A DNA stretch of 64,000 bases from Chrysoperla carnea (Eukaryota > Arthropoda > Insecta > Neuroptera > Chrysopidae): the NCBI RefSeq assembly GCF_905475395.1, contig NC_058338.1, forward strand, positions 75,527,435-75,591,434, written 5' to 3'. The stretch's first letter is position 1. Each line of letters begins with the position of its first letter. Made by a program: the position numbers and the translations under genes. Shown piece by piece: positions 1-13,601 of the stretch. The notes beneath the pieces are model-generated. The model saw only the letters and a list, made by a program, of their open reading frames with translations. It was not told where the DNA came from and made no database searches.

Positions 1-1217
1 GAAAATGATTTTAGTATCTTTATTTGCATGAAAAATCAATATGTTCAAGTTTGAAACAATTTTCTACCTACACTGTATATGATAAAATCTTAAAATGTTC
101 CGGACTTTTCTCAGTTTTTTCTAAGAAATTTTACTTTTTAACAAATTACAACACATAAAATTCGGCTTAACTTTGTTAAGAAGGTATGTATGTGACCTCA
201 AAAACCATCCAATTATTCAGAAAAAAAAACTTTTTTTTCGCAAAGTGAAATTTATCTACTTTGATGTTAAAAATGAATTTAATGCAAATATTAATGTGAA
301 AAGCATTTGATAATAAAACTCTAAGAAACTTTTATCATTTTAAAATTATGTTTCTTGTTTGGCATTGAAAATGTTTATCCCACATCAGAGAAAACTGTTG
401 TCTAACTAGAAAACGGTTTAAATACTCCAATAAATAGAATAAACTAATATAACTCGCCAACTGGGATAAAAATGACTTAAGGAAATGTTATGAAGCGTAG
501 CCCTTCTCTTTTTGCAGAAAATATTGGACATTGCAATAAAACACTAATTTTTTACTCGATAAATTAAAAAATTATCGTTGAGATTAGTTAGCGGAGATAA
601 AAAAGAATTACAGAAGTAGAACTATCTTGGGTCTAAAGCAACGCTGTAACAAGATGTTCAATTTGAAAATGCCAAAGCTCAGGTCATACAAAACGTGTTA
701 TTTTGAAGTAACATATTAATGACCAAAATAACACAGAGAAGATGTATCAGAAGCAAAGAGGTCGTGTGGAAGCAAAAAAAAGTTGTGCTTCACTTGCGTA
801 ATAGGTGAAAAACTAAAAAAAAAAATTGAATTTGGAGCACAACTTTTTTTGCTTGCAAAGCGTATTTTTACATTCCCCTAAGAGGTTCAAATAACACACC
901 AAAAAAACAGCATTATTTACAGCGAGTTTTGCGATTTTAATGTAGTATTTTATTGTCGTATGTAGCTAACCTAGAGATTAACAAAATTCGTAGAGCAGAA
1001 GCTGCGTAAGCTAAGCGAATTCTCTCAGAGATTGAAAAAATAACACATTTTTCTAAAAATCGAATATTGCATTTTTAATTTTTTTCAAGAATTATGATTT
1101 CGAAAACTAAGCGCCTAGAGACAAAATCATGATAGTACTTGTTTGCTTATCGGTCGATTTTTTCTTATTAACGAACTTGATCTTTCAAATACCAAAATTT
1201 ATTCACATCGGACATAA

Positions 1218-1273
<56 letters not shown>

Positions 1274-1970
1274 ATGGAACCATTGTTTTTGTACTGAGTG
1301 GAATTTTGGAAAAAATTTTTCAAATGTTCATCGATTCTACCTAATAGATGTCAAAAACCATCGTTAAAATTTAGGTTCCATTACCTCCGGCAATTCGCTA
1401 ATAGGTTCACCTTTGAAAACTACACTATTTTCGCAATATTTAGTTCAATTAATTTGAAAAAATTAAACAGTTTGATATACACCGAATGAAAACAAGCTGT
1501 AAAATGATGAAAATCATAAATAATATCTAAAATTTGTATAGTTTATATACCTATAGTTTATATGCAAAGCAAACCAAGGACTTACAAGAACTTCACTTTT
1601 ATTAAAAATAAATATACAAACAATTCACAGAATATAAGATATAAATACACTAGCTGTTCCTTGTTATACCAACAATATTTAAATAAATAAAAAAAGTTTT
1701 CAAATTTTTAGTGAAAAACACAAACAAATCTACCTTTTACACCCCAACCCTATACAACACATAAAATATTTTTGAAAGGTTCATTCTCATGCTTTATGTA
1801 CTATTAAAACTTTGTATCAGAAAGTTTTGCCTTTTTGTTGTGATGGTACTTATTAATTGGGAATATTAAAAAACTAACTACACATATAACCAAAAGTTAG
1901 GAATATGACGACAAATTGCAACAAAGCGGTTTTTTACAATGAATTCTTATTTTCATAATTGATGTAAAAA
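1..1970. other. No gene seen
   Basis: AT-rich sequence with homopolymer runs and one AT microsatellite. No exon, transposon end or RNA gene is recognised. It is probably intronic or upstream to the spondin gene. Confidence 0.5.
1222..1270. repeat. (AT)n microsatellite
   Basis: About 49 bases of uninterrupted TA dinucleotides. The open frame running through it (a Tyr-Ile run) is an artefact. Confidence 0.97.
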
Positions 1971-2496
1971 CAAGTGAAAATAAACAATTGACTGAGTTAA
2001 CTGTTGAAATACCATGTATAGACAGTGTTGATTACTCTGTCACATAGATATACCCATATAATACATACAATACAATTTGCGCAATATAAACGCTCTCACA
2101 AGTAAACAGTAATGTTTACGAAAAAATGTTTCAACCAACAGTTGCTTTTTTATAAGGAACATTTTTTACATTTAAACTTTTGTTATATCTCTAACGGTTT
2201 ACAAGATGGGTTCTACGGACCCAAGAGCCAATTGACCTATATTGCTCATTTACGAACTCGAACCCAATTTTTACGTCCTCAGGACGCTATAAAAATTTCA
2301 ACTTGATATCTCTTTTCGTTTTTGAGTAATCGTGATGACAGACGGACAGACGACAGACAGCCAACCGAAAATGGACTAATTAGATGATTCAATGAACACC
2401 TATACCAAAATTTTGTTCATAGCATCAATATTTTTAAGCGTTACAAACTTGAGACTAAACTTAGTATACATTGGTATATTTCATATACATGGTATA
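1971..2496 (-). repeat. ISR-A interspersed repeat, near full length
   Basis: The family is defined in the orientation that starts tataccatgtata and ends gtttgttttcacttg. Key internal blocks are caaggtatactaagtttag, cacgataactcaaaaacga, a gtccgtctgtctgtc run, ttgggtc..ggacccatcttg, taaaccgttagagataga and caacaattaactcagtcaat. This copy is antisense and carries all blocks. Confidence 0.9.
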
Positions 2497-2613
2497 ATCA
2501 CTTATCTAGTCCTATGGTCAGCCAATTAACTTTGGGTTTGTTTTTGGTGCCTCGGGTTTTTGGTTTGGATGTGAGGTGCATTTTTTGAAGTGTAAGAGAT
2601 AGATCAAAAGCTT

Positions 2614-2925
2614 AAATGTAAAAAATGTTCCTTACAAAAAATTTAAAACAACTATTGTTTGAAAAAGTTTTTCGTAAATTTCCCCTTGGAGGTGCAAATG
2701 AGGACAAAAAAAATTTTTTGTCTATTTTCTTCAAAATCATAAAAGATAGAGAGTTGAAAATTTGCAGATACAATCAAATAGTGTTCTTGTGAAACATTCT
2801 CGAAAAACGAAAAAAAAAATCCTAGGAAATACTTTCAAAAATTTTCCTAAACCAAAAAAATGGGGCACTACCATTCAACACTTTCTTTACAGGGTATTTC
2901 AACAATTAACTCAAAAAATTGGTTG
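2614..2925 (+). repeat. ISR-A variant, 3' half
   Basis: It starts at aaatgtaaaaaatgttcctt and ends at caacaattaactcaaaa. Between them is a segment (caaaatcataaaagatagag and the following lines) also found in the copy at 33900-34590, so the two represent a subfamily with a different middle part. Confidence 0.7.
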
Positions 2926-3689
2926 TTTTATTTGTATCTAATAGTCAAATGAACTGAACTTTTGCAAATTTTATACTTCAATTTCTTCTGAAAATCCATA
3001 AAAACAAGAGTTGGATCAAAAAACCTGCCTCTATGATAGAAAGTTTTCCTACTATACAAAACCATTCTCTTGCTATGGGGAAATCTTAAAAATAAACAGA
3101 AAAGCATAAATGTAAAAACTATAGCAACTGACCTCTATTAAAAAGCAGAACAAAACAAAGCAAATATCCATAAATCGCATATAAAATAAATTCAATTATT
3201 TTTATTGGAAAATAAAAGTTCATTGTTGTTGATAGTTAGGTTACGATCCATCTGTACAGATACGAAAAGCATTCGCTTACGTTACACTTTTTGCCATTCC
3301 GTACCAAAATTGGCAATAAATAACGTGCAGATAAAATGAGATGTAATAGGACGTTCTATTCAGAAAATGAAAGTTCGTCCTCTATCTTAGAAGTAATTAT
3401 TTTTCTTATTCGAATATTTCGTTCATATTTGTTTAAATGGGTCTATTTTTGTTAGGCGGGTCTATTTCTTGAAAAGACTATTTTAAACTTAAGTTGAAAA
3501 TATTTCACATCAATTAAGAGTTGCATTTTGAAAAATAACACCAAGCTGTGGGCGATTTAAATACTCGTAAGGTTTCTAAAGTGAAGGCCATAAGAATTGT
3601 GAACGATTTTCTAGGAAATGATTTATTATTTGGGCACCTTTTCTGTTATAGGCTTTTGAATTTTATTTGAAAATGAAAAAAAAAATTTT

Positions 3690-4276
3690 AATTAATGTGC
3701 ACTAAAAAGAAAAAATAATAACGATAATATAATGTAGTTAAAATTATTGTTTTTTTTTTTTTTTGGAGTCGTTGTCAGCCAAGGAAACAACTCTGACAGA
3801 ACAGTTTGCTACATTAGCTTGGCCGACTCCAAAAATAACAATAATTTTAACTGCAAATTATTGTTATTTTTTTACTTTTTAGTGCATATTAATTTGTTTT
3901 GGAAAAGTTTTTCTTTTGAAGTTGGTTTTCTTTTTGTTAAGTTTTTTTTTATTTTGTGATTTTTAGTGAATCTGAAGTACACTAACTAATTTGTCACTAA
4001 AAAAAGAATAATCGAAATCGGTTGATGTGATATTGAGTTATTCGTCCTCCTGTCGTACATATACTTAATACAAATTTAAGCTTTTAATGGTTTTCTCATG
4101 GATTCCGTTGTCAGAACTGGACCAAAATGAAATGGGAGCACACAAGCTCGAGCTTTTAAATAGATAAATAATCATCAAAATTGGTTCACCCAGTCGAAAG
4201 TTCTGAGGTAACACACATTAAAAAAAATATAGTCAAATTGATAACCCCGTCCTTTTTTGTTTGAAGTCGGTTATAA
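3690..4276 (+). repeat. ISR-B repeat, copy 1
   Basis: It shares with 27680-28432 the gcactaaaaag arm, the hairpin ggagtcg.tgtcagccaagg with its inverted partner, the text ttagtgcatattaatttg, and the tail aaattggttcacccagtcga ending tttgaagtcggtta. The outermost left arm (accgacttc) is missing. Part of the hairpin loop is shorter than in the other copy. Confidence 0.75.
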
Positions 4277-4303
4277 ATTAAAGAACACAAAACTCTGTAT
4301 CTA

Positions 4304-4470
4304 CACAGTAAAAAAATACATGGCGTTTACTACAATGCTGGTTTGGTATAGAGACAGATACATATAATATCTATGTTAGCATAATTATTTTTACCATAAT
4401 ATTAGCCTACGTAATAGTAGGCCTGTCTCCCATACTCTATTAACTCGACTGCCATAACTATTGCCAATGT
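4304..4470 (+). mobile_element. Related MITE, truncated (copy 2)
   Basis: From cacagta at 4304, preceded by TA, the sequence follows the reverse complement of the 5758-5983 element: atggcgt.tactacaatgct, ggtatagagaca, and the gactgccataactattgc block near 4448-4466. The far end is lost. It begins about 30 bases after an ISR-B repeat. Confidence 0.72.
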
Positions 4471-6821
4471 TATTATTCCCTCGAGACAGTTTAAAGTAAG
4501 CTTTCCTCAAAAAATTTCTCACCTTGTAAAAGTTAATTAAATTATAAACAAATATTTTTATACTTTTAGTAACGAGCACACTTCATTTAACCAACTGAAC
4601 TATCGATAATCCGTCACATAAAATATTCATACTTAATCGATTATTTTCCATTTATGTGGAATACAACAACAGAAAATTTACCAAGTAATTCACTTGCATT
4701 CAATATATAATAAAATAAATATGAGACATTAAGAAATGAAAAACGATTTTATTTATATACCACGTTCTGGTATATACCACGCTACCTGTGAGTATGTACA
4801 ACGCATATTATGTGCACTTCAACTCAAAAAAAACTTTCCCATCCACAAAATTGTAGATCCATCATTCTTGATTGAGAGAGAGGGAATAAATTTCGCAACA
4901 GCTGATTTTGCCTAAGCATTAAATTCAAAAAAAAAAAAATAACTTTTATTATTTACTTATGCCAAGAGCCGGATCTACCAAACATTGATCGTACGTTGGA
5001 CTTACTGTGCTAATATAATAGGTATTAGCTGATAGTCATTTTTATATATTATTTAGTGGGTTTTAGTCTTATTTTGTGGTTGAAATAATACTTTAACTAA
5101 ATATTTATATCATTTTCTTTGCATAATTTCAGTTTTGTATTTGATATTTAAGATATAAACATCAAAATCCTAAAATCAAAGAGAATCGATACATAAATGT
5201 ATATAGATGTATAAATATATATAATTTACCAGGTGTTGTGAGAATACGGGTCTCGAAAATCCGTTTTAAAAATTAGAAACCTACAGCTTTACGTTTAGAA
5301 ACTGCACGTTTCAAAATTTAAGTAACCAAATATCTTATTTGCTTGGAGTAAGAACAAGTCTGTAATGATAATTTAAACGGTTCTAAATCCAACAATTTTT
5401 CTAGTCCTCTTTTTAGTTTTTTCGAATCTCTGTAAAAATATACACCATTTTATGATATTGGAACAATCTTTCAAAATCAAAAAAAAACCCAATGGATGTT
5501 CCTCTTTACATTATTCTTGTTTCGGTGTACCCTAACACCATCCTCATAGGTTCAGATAGATTCTAGATATCCTGGTAAACTTTTTACCTTCTGTTATTTC
5601 GTGAATAATTTTGATAGAAACACAAATTTTTTTCACAAGTGATATATTGTAAATTTTTTATTGATACATTAAGAATACAATATAAGATTATGCATGGAAC
5701 ATCATTTCAGGAAAAATTTATAGCACATCGGGTTAAACTTCAAATTTTTTGCTAGTACACGGTAAGAAATCTTTTATGGATATCACTATGTCAGTAACGG
5801 TGTGAACGCCGTACTGATTTGACCATTGAGGGAAAAGGAACATTAGCAATAGTCATGGCGGACGAGTCAATGCAGTATGAGCATCAGGCCCATACTGGTT
5901 GGCGATATCACAATACTTATATTAACATATTTGTCTCTATACCATACTAGCATTGTAGTATACGCCATACATTTCTGACCGTGTATATGAACTTTCTGTT
6001 CGAAATTTTTCTTGATCAATTTTCTCCAAATATGACTTAATTTCATTGAAAAAGCTATCCGTTTCCTCCTGCAAGGCTTAAGTGATATTTGCATCTCCAT
6101 CGTATTGCTGATTACTTTATCATTTTTAGATATATACTATATCTACTGGAAAAAATCCAATACAGAATTATTATTTGGTAAGTCTTCTTCTTGTTCTCGG
6201 TTAAATTTCATATAGGTTCATTTCTTTCGAAATGGATTGTACTCTGCACGACTTGTTGGATAATATTTTATAATAAGAGTTGTAGAAGAGACTTACCTAT
6301 TTTTATGATTTTTATAAATTCTTGATATATTTTCAACATTTATCAAAAAATGGTTTTGTAAAAAATATATAATATAATAATATATAACATATATTATATA
6401 AATACTTCAAATGATATAATAAACCTTAATCGTTTATACAATAAATCAGTTGTAAAGTATTTTTGAAACTATTCGATAAGAAGTAAAAACTATTTTTCAC
6501 AATTGTTGGCTTAATTTAAAAACACAATGTGCTAAATTGTGGTAAATCTTCCAATAAAAATACCATAAATTATAATTTGAACAGATATTTGGATAAATAA
6601 AACTTCGGTGTTAGTTCATTCAAAGATTTGAAAGCTTACGTGAGAATGAAATGATATAAAAATCAAACTAAATGGTATTTTTGGAATTGGGGTACCTTAA
6701 AACATAAAAATCCGTTGAAAACTCATCATCAAATGTTCCAGAAAAATAATTACCTTTATACACAAATTTTTCTGTGTACCCAAGTTGAGCAAACGGTTCT
6801 TTGACACTAACATATTATAAA
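4471..6821. other. No gene seen apart from the MITE at 5758
   Basis: AT-rich unique sequence on both sides of the TA-flanked MITE. Short - strand open frames at 4391 and 5867 follow the MITE copies and are not genes. Confidence 0.5.
5758..5983 (-). mobile_element. TA-flanked MITE, 226 bp (copy 1)
   Basis: The terminal inverted repeats are cacggtaagaaat (left) and cacggtcagaaat (reverse complement of the right end), 12 of 13 matching. TA flanks both ends (5756-5757 and 5984-5985). This indicates a mariner-type non-autonomous element. A relative lies in the opposite orientation at 4304. Confidence 0.82.
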
Positions 6822-7515
6822 CTAGCGGATACCCGTCCGCTTCGCTAGGCACACTAACCATTTGGATGTTAATCTAATTATACTTCTTTTATTTACGAAA
6901 TGTTTAATTTCGATTTGATATTTATTGTAAATTTTTCAAATTTTAAATATGAAAATATAGTGCCAGTCAGTGAATACACAGCTTTCCACATCCCCCATGA
7001 GAGTTACTGTGTATTGGGATGCGTTCCTGTTATTTATTGTGGCGGATCCCCAGTAGGCCTTACCCCTTAAGCTAGTGGATATCGGAGAGTATTAATCGAC
7101 CACTTTTAGATCCGCCTCTTTTCGATACGGTCGAAAATTTGTCATCACTTTCTACCTCAAACAGTAATCAGAAAAACTGTTTAAATTTCTTTATCCAACC
7201 TAAAAAATTATTTAATTTATAAGAGTAATCTATCTTTTTTGTTTAAATAAACAGAAATTTATACAAACTGGACCTATTAGGACTTTTTTTCATTGTTTAT
7301 TTTTAACGAATTTTTCTGAAAAAAAGTAAATAAAAATTAAATGACAAATTTGAAAATCCGTTGGGATAGAAATTCCGTAAAATACGTTCTTGGACGTCTA
7401 TATCACGAAAGAGTTAAGTATGCGAAATTTGAAGTTAATCGGACCGATAGTTTCGGAGATTTCGTGATGAGTCAATTAGTGGTAAATCGCTTATATACCT
7501 AAGTATATATAGATT
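6822..7515 (+). repeat. ISR-D repeat (aactagcggatacccg type)
   Basis: It starts aaactagcggatacccgtcc and gcttcgctagg, and ends with aagttaatcggaccgatagt, ttcggagatttcgtgatgag and a tatatacctaagtatatata tail. The layout resembles ISR-C (aactagcgg start, A/T/G-rich tail), so the two may be related non-autonomous elements. Confidence 0.6.
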
Positions 7516-8469
7516 TGTAAAATATTTAATTTTATTCAACTGAACATAGTGCTTAGCGTTTCTCGGATTAGTTACAAAACTTTCTAAACTATTTGCTCAC
7601 CTTCACTTCTTTCTTCTATACGAATCTATTATTTCAAAGTTTCACCATCGTTGTCTCAGCCTTATTTTTTAAATTCAAACGATGAACAAAATTTTGTAAC
7701 ATAGCTTTCCTTCGCTTCCAACATTTTCCATGTCAGCCGGACCATGACGCATTATTCGGCATGCAAATAAAAAATATCTTTTTTTTTATTTTAACAAATA
7801 TACATATTTATAAAAATGACTATAAAGATCAATATAAAAAATCAGAAAAATATAACAATATTTAATAAAAGGTTCGAGTTAATAATCCAATAGAAACTGA
7901 CATGTTTTCTTTAAAATGAGAAGTAATAAATTATAAATGGAATAAATAAGTTAAAAAAAAAAACTTTATTAAATTCTTCCACAATAATAACTTTTATTAA
8001 TAAAAAAAAAGGACAAAAAAACTGTTTTGTAATATCTGAAAGCATCAACCAAGGTAGGTGTGTTATTTAAGATGTACAGATACAAACTTCAAAAAATTTC
8101 CAATATAATCTCATTCAATTTATTAAGCTTTGATTTCTTACGTTACGGCTTTTATAGTTTCGTTTCAATATCTTGTCAATATTCGTTTAATTTTTGCCAA
8201 CTATTTTTTGTGCAAAGTCCGTTTTGGATGATTCTTAAAACTTTCAACTGTATTCAGATACATCGAACACTGATAGGGAAATAAAGATTTTTAGACAAAC
8301 AATTCTCGATATATATTTTTAATACGAAATTTATTTCTCGGTCCGAACATTGGTGCAATTGAAAAAGCTCAATAAGCAATTAATTAATTTAAGAATAAAT
8401 GAGTAATAGTTTCGAAAGATCATTAACATTTATTTTTTATTTTTTAGACGACACGTTGACTTTTTATTA

Positions 8470-8890
8470 CATATATTATTTCTTCCTCCTCCCCACTGTG
8501 CTAGTTCCTTTAATAAAAGCGATGTATTCGTAGGCCCTGCAGTCGTTCAGCATGCCGGCCGCCTATCCAGTGTCCTGTAACATCCGCAACGATTTTGCTT
8601 TTAAGAGTTCTTTGAAGCTGGATGAGATCTGCGGAACGACCTGACCCTGACCATATCTGTCCTACAATGCCACAAGTGCATTAATCACTCCATCTTACAT
8701 TGGCTTTTTTTAAGATATACTCATTCTGAATCACTTTACAGTTCGCAAAGGGAACTCTCGAATCAATATTGATTTTAAGCAAGCTCCTTGGCTTCACAAT
8801 TTCCTCGAATGTCCTTATTTCCCGATACCCATATAAGGCTTACATTCATTTGCTCCGCCAGATCATTTTAGGACGCTTGGCAGTCCTGTG
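8470..8890 (-). pseudogene. Decayed LINE RNase H / C-terminal segment
   Basis: On the - strand, WVSGNKDIRGNCEAKELA matches the WVPGH..I.GNE.ADELA strand of retrotransposon RNase H domains. Downstream VTGHWIGGRHAERL and HSGEEEE match the LTGH....HA.RL...C..CGEEEET region that follows it in Jockey, I and R1 type elements. Several stops interrupt the frame. The reverse transcriptase part is not present. The block is visibly GC-richer than its surroundings. Confidence 0.75.
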
Positions 8891-9976
8891 CTACCTTTGA
8901 GGTTAGGTTACTTTAGTGGAATTTGTTATGTGTCAAACGTATAAAATAGTACTTGTCGGAAAATTTCACTTTATTAAAAGAACTTAGCAATTTTGAAAGG
9001 GGCGACTGTACTAACAGTGTGACCTTTGTTTCATATCAATAGATACTATTTTTAATATCATATATGTTATTATATAATTTCGTTAAATATTTGTTGTCGT
9101 ATGTCCCAAGATCAAGTTTTTGGACACAACTTTTCGTACAAATAATTATTTAATCAAAGAGGTTGTTTTTAGCTGCTAAACCTCCCACACATATTTAATA
9201 AACGAAAGTGTTTGTACTTCTGATGGTACTAAGATCCTGTTTACGATTTAATTTATCGTAAAACTAACTTACCAAGTTGAAAATGGCTTACTTGCTACGG
9301 TCATAGTGTCTATTTTTGTATACTTATTAAGGATATTATGATACAATTACCATCAAAAATTAAAGTCGATTGACGTCTCTAACTCGAGATAAGCTTTATA
9401 AAAATACAGACCATTAACATGAAGATTTGGACAATTAACATGCGTGAGATTGTGTTATTCATAAGTCGTTTAATTCTACAGTCAAAAATAATAATACAAA
9501 AATTATTGACCTTTTCATTGCTGAGATATAATAACGCAAAGCTAAACAATTTATCAAAAAATGTACAAGAAGCCGAATTGAACAGATACAATTATAGTTA
9601 CAAGAATCGGTTAATAAAAGAAAATGAAAGAAATCCCTCGAATTTTGCTAAAACCCCATAGAATGCGTTTCTTAGCTGTCAAATATCATTAGTAGGGCAT
9701 GAGTTAGTTGTGAAAATGAGCGATTTTTTGCTTTATTTGCTACATCTATAACTGTACTATAGGTATTGTGTGTGAATTTATCCTCTGGTTCAATATTATA
9801 CAAAACTATACCTCATTTTACTACAAGCATCTACTCTTACCACGCATATGATCCAAAACTTTTTGACAATATTGTAGTAAGACAAACTACCTTGAATAAT
9901 ATTCTATTTTCTATAATGAATAATTAATTACATGTTCAGTATTAAAAAGAAATTTGTAAGAATTATATAATTATAA

Positions 9977-10437
9977 CTAGCGGCCCCGACAGACGTTGTC
10001 CCGTGAAAACGTAACTCCAATTCATTAATACCTATACTACGTTTAGCTTGTCCGCTAAACCCCAATTTAACCAATTTCCTATTTATTGGACTGGCCTTCG
10101 ACCTTTGGCCTGGCCTTTGATAGTAGAGCTCGCTGCGCTCGCATATGGCTCTAATAGATGCCTATTGACAATACCTGAATACTATTAAAAATACATAGTA
10201 CACATAGCAAGTTGTAATATAATGTAATATGATTTATATGCGCTCCCACCATTTAATGAAATTTCATTTTTGGGTACGGAACCCTCAAAAACAGTTTTAC
10301 TGGACCAAATTATGAATCTAAACCATCCTCAAATCCCCTTGAACTCACACAAAAAATTTCATCAAAATCGGTCCAGCCGTCTAGGAGGAGTTCAGTTACA
10401 TACACACGCACACAAGAAATATATATATAAAGATATG
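9977..10437 (+). repeat. ISR-C repeat (aactagcggccccgacag type)
   Basis: It starts taactagcggccccgacaga and ends with aaaatcggtccagccgtcta, a cacacgcacac run and atatatatataaagat. A GC-rich ctcgctgcgctcgcat block is inside. From memory, repeats with this start and end are common in insects; I do not assign a class. Confidence 0.7.
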
Positions 10438-11172
10438 ATCGGTATATTTGTTACCGGAGTCTAGCGAATTATATATAATTTTTAAATCCAAAAAGCAAGA
10501 AAAACAGAATTTATCAAAATTCAAAAAGATCCATTGTCTTGCTTAAACCAAGTTCATATTTCCAAATTTCAACGAGCCTTTCTTTTTGTACAAATATATA
10601 TAATATATGAGATTGTTCTGTTGGCTACACGTCCACCTTTTATCAACAGTATCTTGAGTTGTTATAGGTTACAAGAAAGAATTATTTACAGGTATAAAAT
10701 GGCATGTCATTTGAAATAAAATCGTTCATAATAAAAATATCGAATAAAAAATACTCTAACATTTGTATGTTTCAATCAATTACATCAAATATTCTATAAA
10801 TCTCAAACAACAATTTATCCGTACAAAAAAATATAATATTTTCACCGAAAAACCTTTATGGATATATTATTATCATCATTGTTTAAATTGCCATCTGTCT
10901 GTCTAACTACCCGTCCATCTGTTTTTAACTCTCTGTTAAGGAGTTATTATTTGTTCCCCGAAAAACAAAATAAAAAATTTCACTTAAATTTCTCGGTTAA
11001 AATTAATAATAGAAGTAATTATCAATTATGCAATACAAATTTACCGTAGGTCTAATATTTACTAAGATATTTTGAAATATTTACCACAAGCAAGGATGAA
11101 GAAATAATATTTCTCATGGTATCATCGATGATTTAAATGCTAATAAATTATAGTATAAAAAAACTAAAAAAA

Positions 11173-11437
11173 TATTTTAATAAAAAATACTTTTTAAGGG
11201 ACAAGCTTTTGCTGTACTTAAAAGTAGAAAATAATTTTATGTATGAGTCACTCATACCCGACTATTTGTAAAAGCTTGAGGCACTCAATTTAAAATATTA
11301 AAAAATATTAAAAATGAATCGGAACGCCTCAACTTTTACAAATAGTCGGGTATGAATGACTCATAGATAAATTTATTTTCTACTTTTTAGTACAATAAAA
11401 GCTTCTCCCTTAAAAAGTATTTTTTATTGAAATTTTA
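11173..11437. mobile_element. Foldback element, about 110-bp arms
   Basis: The left arm (about 11173-11285) and right arm (about 11324-11437) are inverted copies with only about 40 bases between. Both contain aatactttttaaggga near the end and cccgactatttgtaaaag near the centre. The arms are nearly identical. No coding sequence is present and no target duplication is clear. Confidence 0.8.
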
Positions 11438-11740
11438 AAACTAAATTTAAAAAAAATGTTTATATATCAAATATGGTGGAAGCGATGGGAAAATCAGGAC
11501 GCCACTACCTTATCATGCATTGTCATTCAAACTAAACGTGCATGCAAAATTACAGCTCAATCTGAAATCGGGAAGTGGATCAAATTTGACTTGCAAGATT
11601 TGATTGCGGACGGACAACGGGACAGGTGAAACTAAATAAAAGCTTGTATTAAGAACAGATTATTTACATTCACTCTAAATTCATTTCTAAAATTGATTTG
11701 GCTGATATGAAGCACCCGTTTTGAATTTATACCCCTGAAT

Positions 11741-12115
11741 CAACCAGCCGAAGTAGATTAGTTAATGAGAATTTTTTCTTCCGGTTTTCTTGGTATGTAC
11801 TTGTCTCTCGAAGTGTACAGAAAAGATCCAGGTGATTGGACTGACGAAATCGACCTTTATGAAAGGTTTGAAGTCTCTTAACCTTAAAAAAACCGGTGAA
11901 AGTCGACTTTTCTACCTTTCGAGTTAATGGGAATTTTTTTCTTCTGGTTTTCTTGGTATGTTCGTCGAAGTGTACAGAAGAAACCCAAATGATTGGACAG
12001 ACGGATTCGATCTTAAAAAAGGTCTGGACTCTTTTATCATTGAATAAACCGGGACAAATCGACTTTCCTGCCTATCAAGTTGATAGAACTTTTTCTTTCG
12101 AGGTTTCATTAGTCA
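11741..12115. repeat. Tandem repeat, about 160-bp unit, 2.3 copies
   Basis: The marker gttaatgagaa..tttcttc recurs at 11761, 11923 and (diverged) 12079, spacing 162 and 156. Other shared text is ttttcttggtatgt and gaagtgtacagaa. The two small open frames that span it are products of the repeat. Confidence 0.75.
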
Positions 12116-13601
12116 AGAGAAAAATGTAGATTATCAAATTTTACTACACGAATAAATGAACGGTGTTTAAATAATATTTTCAATTAATTTTGATTTTTCT
12201 CTCAATTTTATTAAGAAAAAATTTTGAATTGCTCGCTCAATTGCTTAATTACTAAAAAAATTATTTATGATCAGCTGCATTGTAAAAAACAAATTTTACT
12301 ACAGGTAATTTTTTTATGAAATCGAAAATTTTGAAATTCACAGTCTTTAATAAAATTGTTATAAAATACGAAATTTGAAATTTTTTTAGCTTTACCGAAA
12401 TAAAAATATTTTTTAAAGTTGTAATTTGTTGCTTAAAGTTATAATCAAAAAGTTATTGACTTCACCTTTACAGTTCATATTCACCGCGGTTTGTTTTATT
12501 CGGTACACTCGGAGTAGTATAACATACCACAGCTTTATAACTTTTTTTTATATACCCATAGGCATAACATCAATATAAATGCGATGGATTAGGTACATGC
12601 GTAAAAATTGGATAAAAAATATGTGCAAAAAAATTCTAAAATAAATCTTTTAAGTGCACGCTATATATTCGGATTTAAGGAGCTATTTGAAAGTACCTCA
12701 TATGATTTATTGAAAAAAAATTATCTCTTAAAAACAGTTAAAAAAAATTTCTAACGATATGCAACTAAAAGTAGTTTTCTACGAAAAATTTCGAAATTTC
12801 TACGAATGTAGTTTTGCAAGGGAAAAAAATTGTAAACAAAATTTTAGAGCCATTGAGCTGACCAGTCTCTGTTAGCTGCTATAAATTTTCAAATTTGTCG
12901 ATATTCACCATGTAAAGGATAGGAATCCATACTATTTAGAAGAGATTTTTGAACACTTTTAGTTCGCGTTTTTACTATAAAAATATGGTACACAGAATTA
13001 TTTTTGACGAATATTTAGTCTAAACTAGAATGGCAACTTTATTCAATTTACCTTTTGTTTCTGTCACCATTGTGGTGATGCTTAGTATACTGTATACACA
13101 TTTGAGCAATATGTGTTGTTGCATTGACAGATTAAGTACGTTAATACAACAACTATTTAGGAAACTATATATTTTTTCTCTGTTTAGATATCACGTTTTC
13201 TTTTATATTGTTAGAAATACCTTTTTATGTAAATTCATTTATCTAAATTTAAGAAATGTTCGCTACCTCCAAAAATGACAAATGATATTATTTTTTATTT
13301 TAGTATCAGGCAGTTAAAGAATAATTACTTAACCTTGATTTTTAACCATGCAAGATCGGTTAAATCGAACAATTGCCTCGCAAATTGTTCCCCAACAACC
13401 TCCTAACGCTAAGCAAGAAAATTTTAAAGATATTAAAATTTCCATTCACAAACAAGCAATGTAAAAAAATGAGGTTATAAAACTTTTAAGGCCGAAATTT
13501 AAAAGTACCGTCCGATTTTTACGGGACTGTGTAAACAAGAACTGTTCATATGAAAGTGTAGAAATAACTATTCGAAGCGTTTTTTGTTCTTTGACATTGA
13601 C

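Noticed and set aside
13030..13278. 82-codon hydrophobic + strand open frame
   Set aside because: Looks like a membrane segment, but any AT-rich frame is hydrophobic here. No family motif, no splice context.
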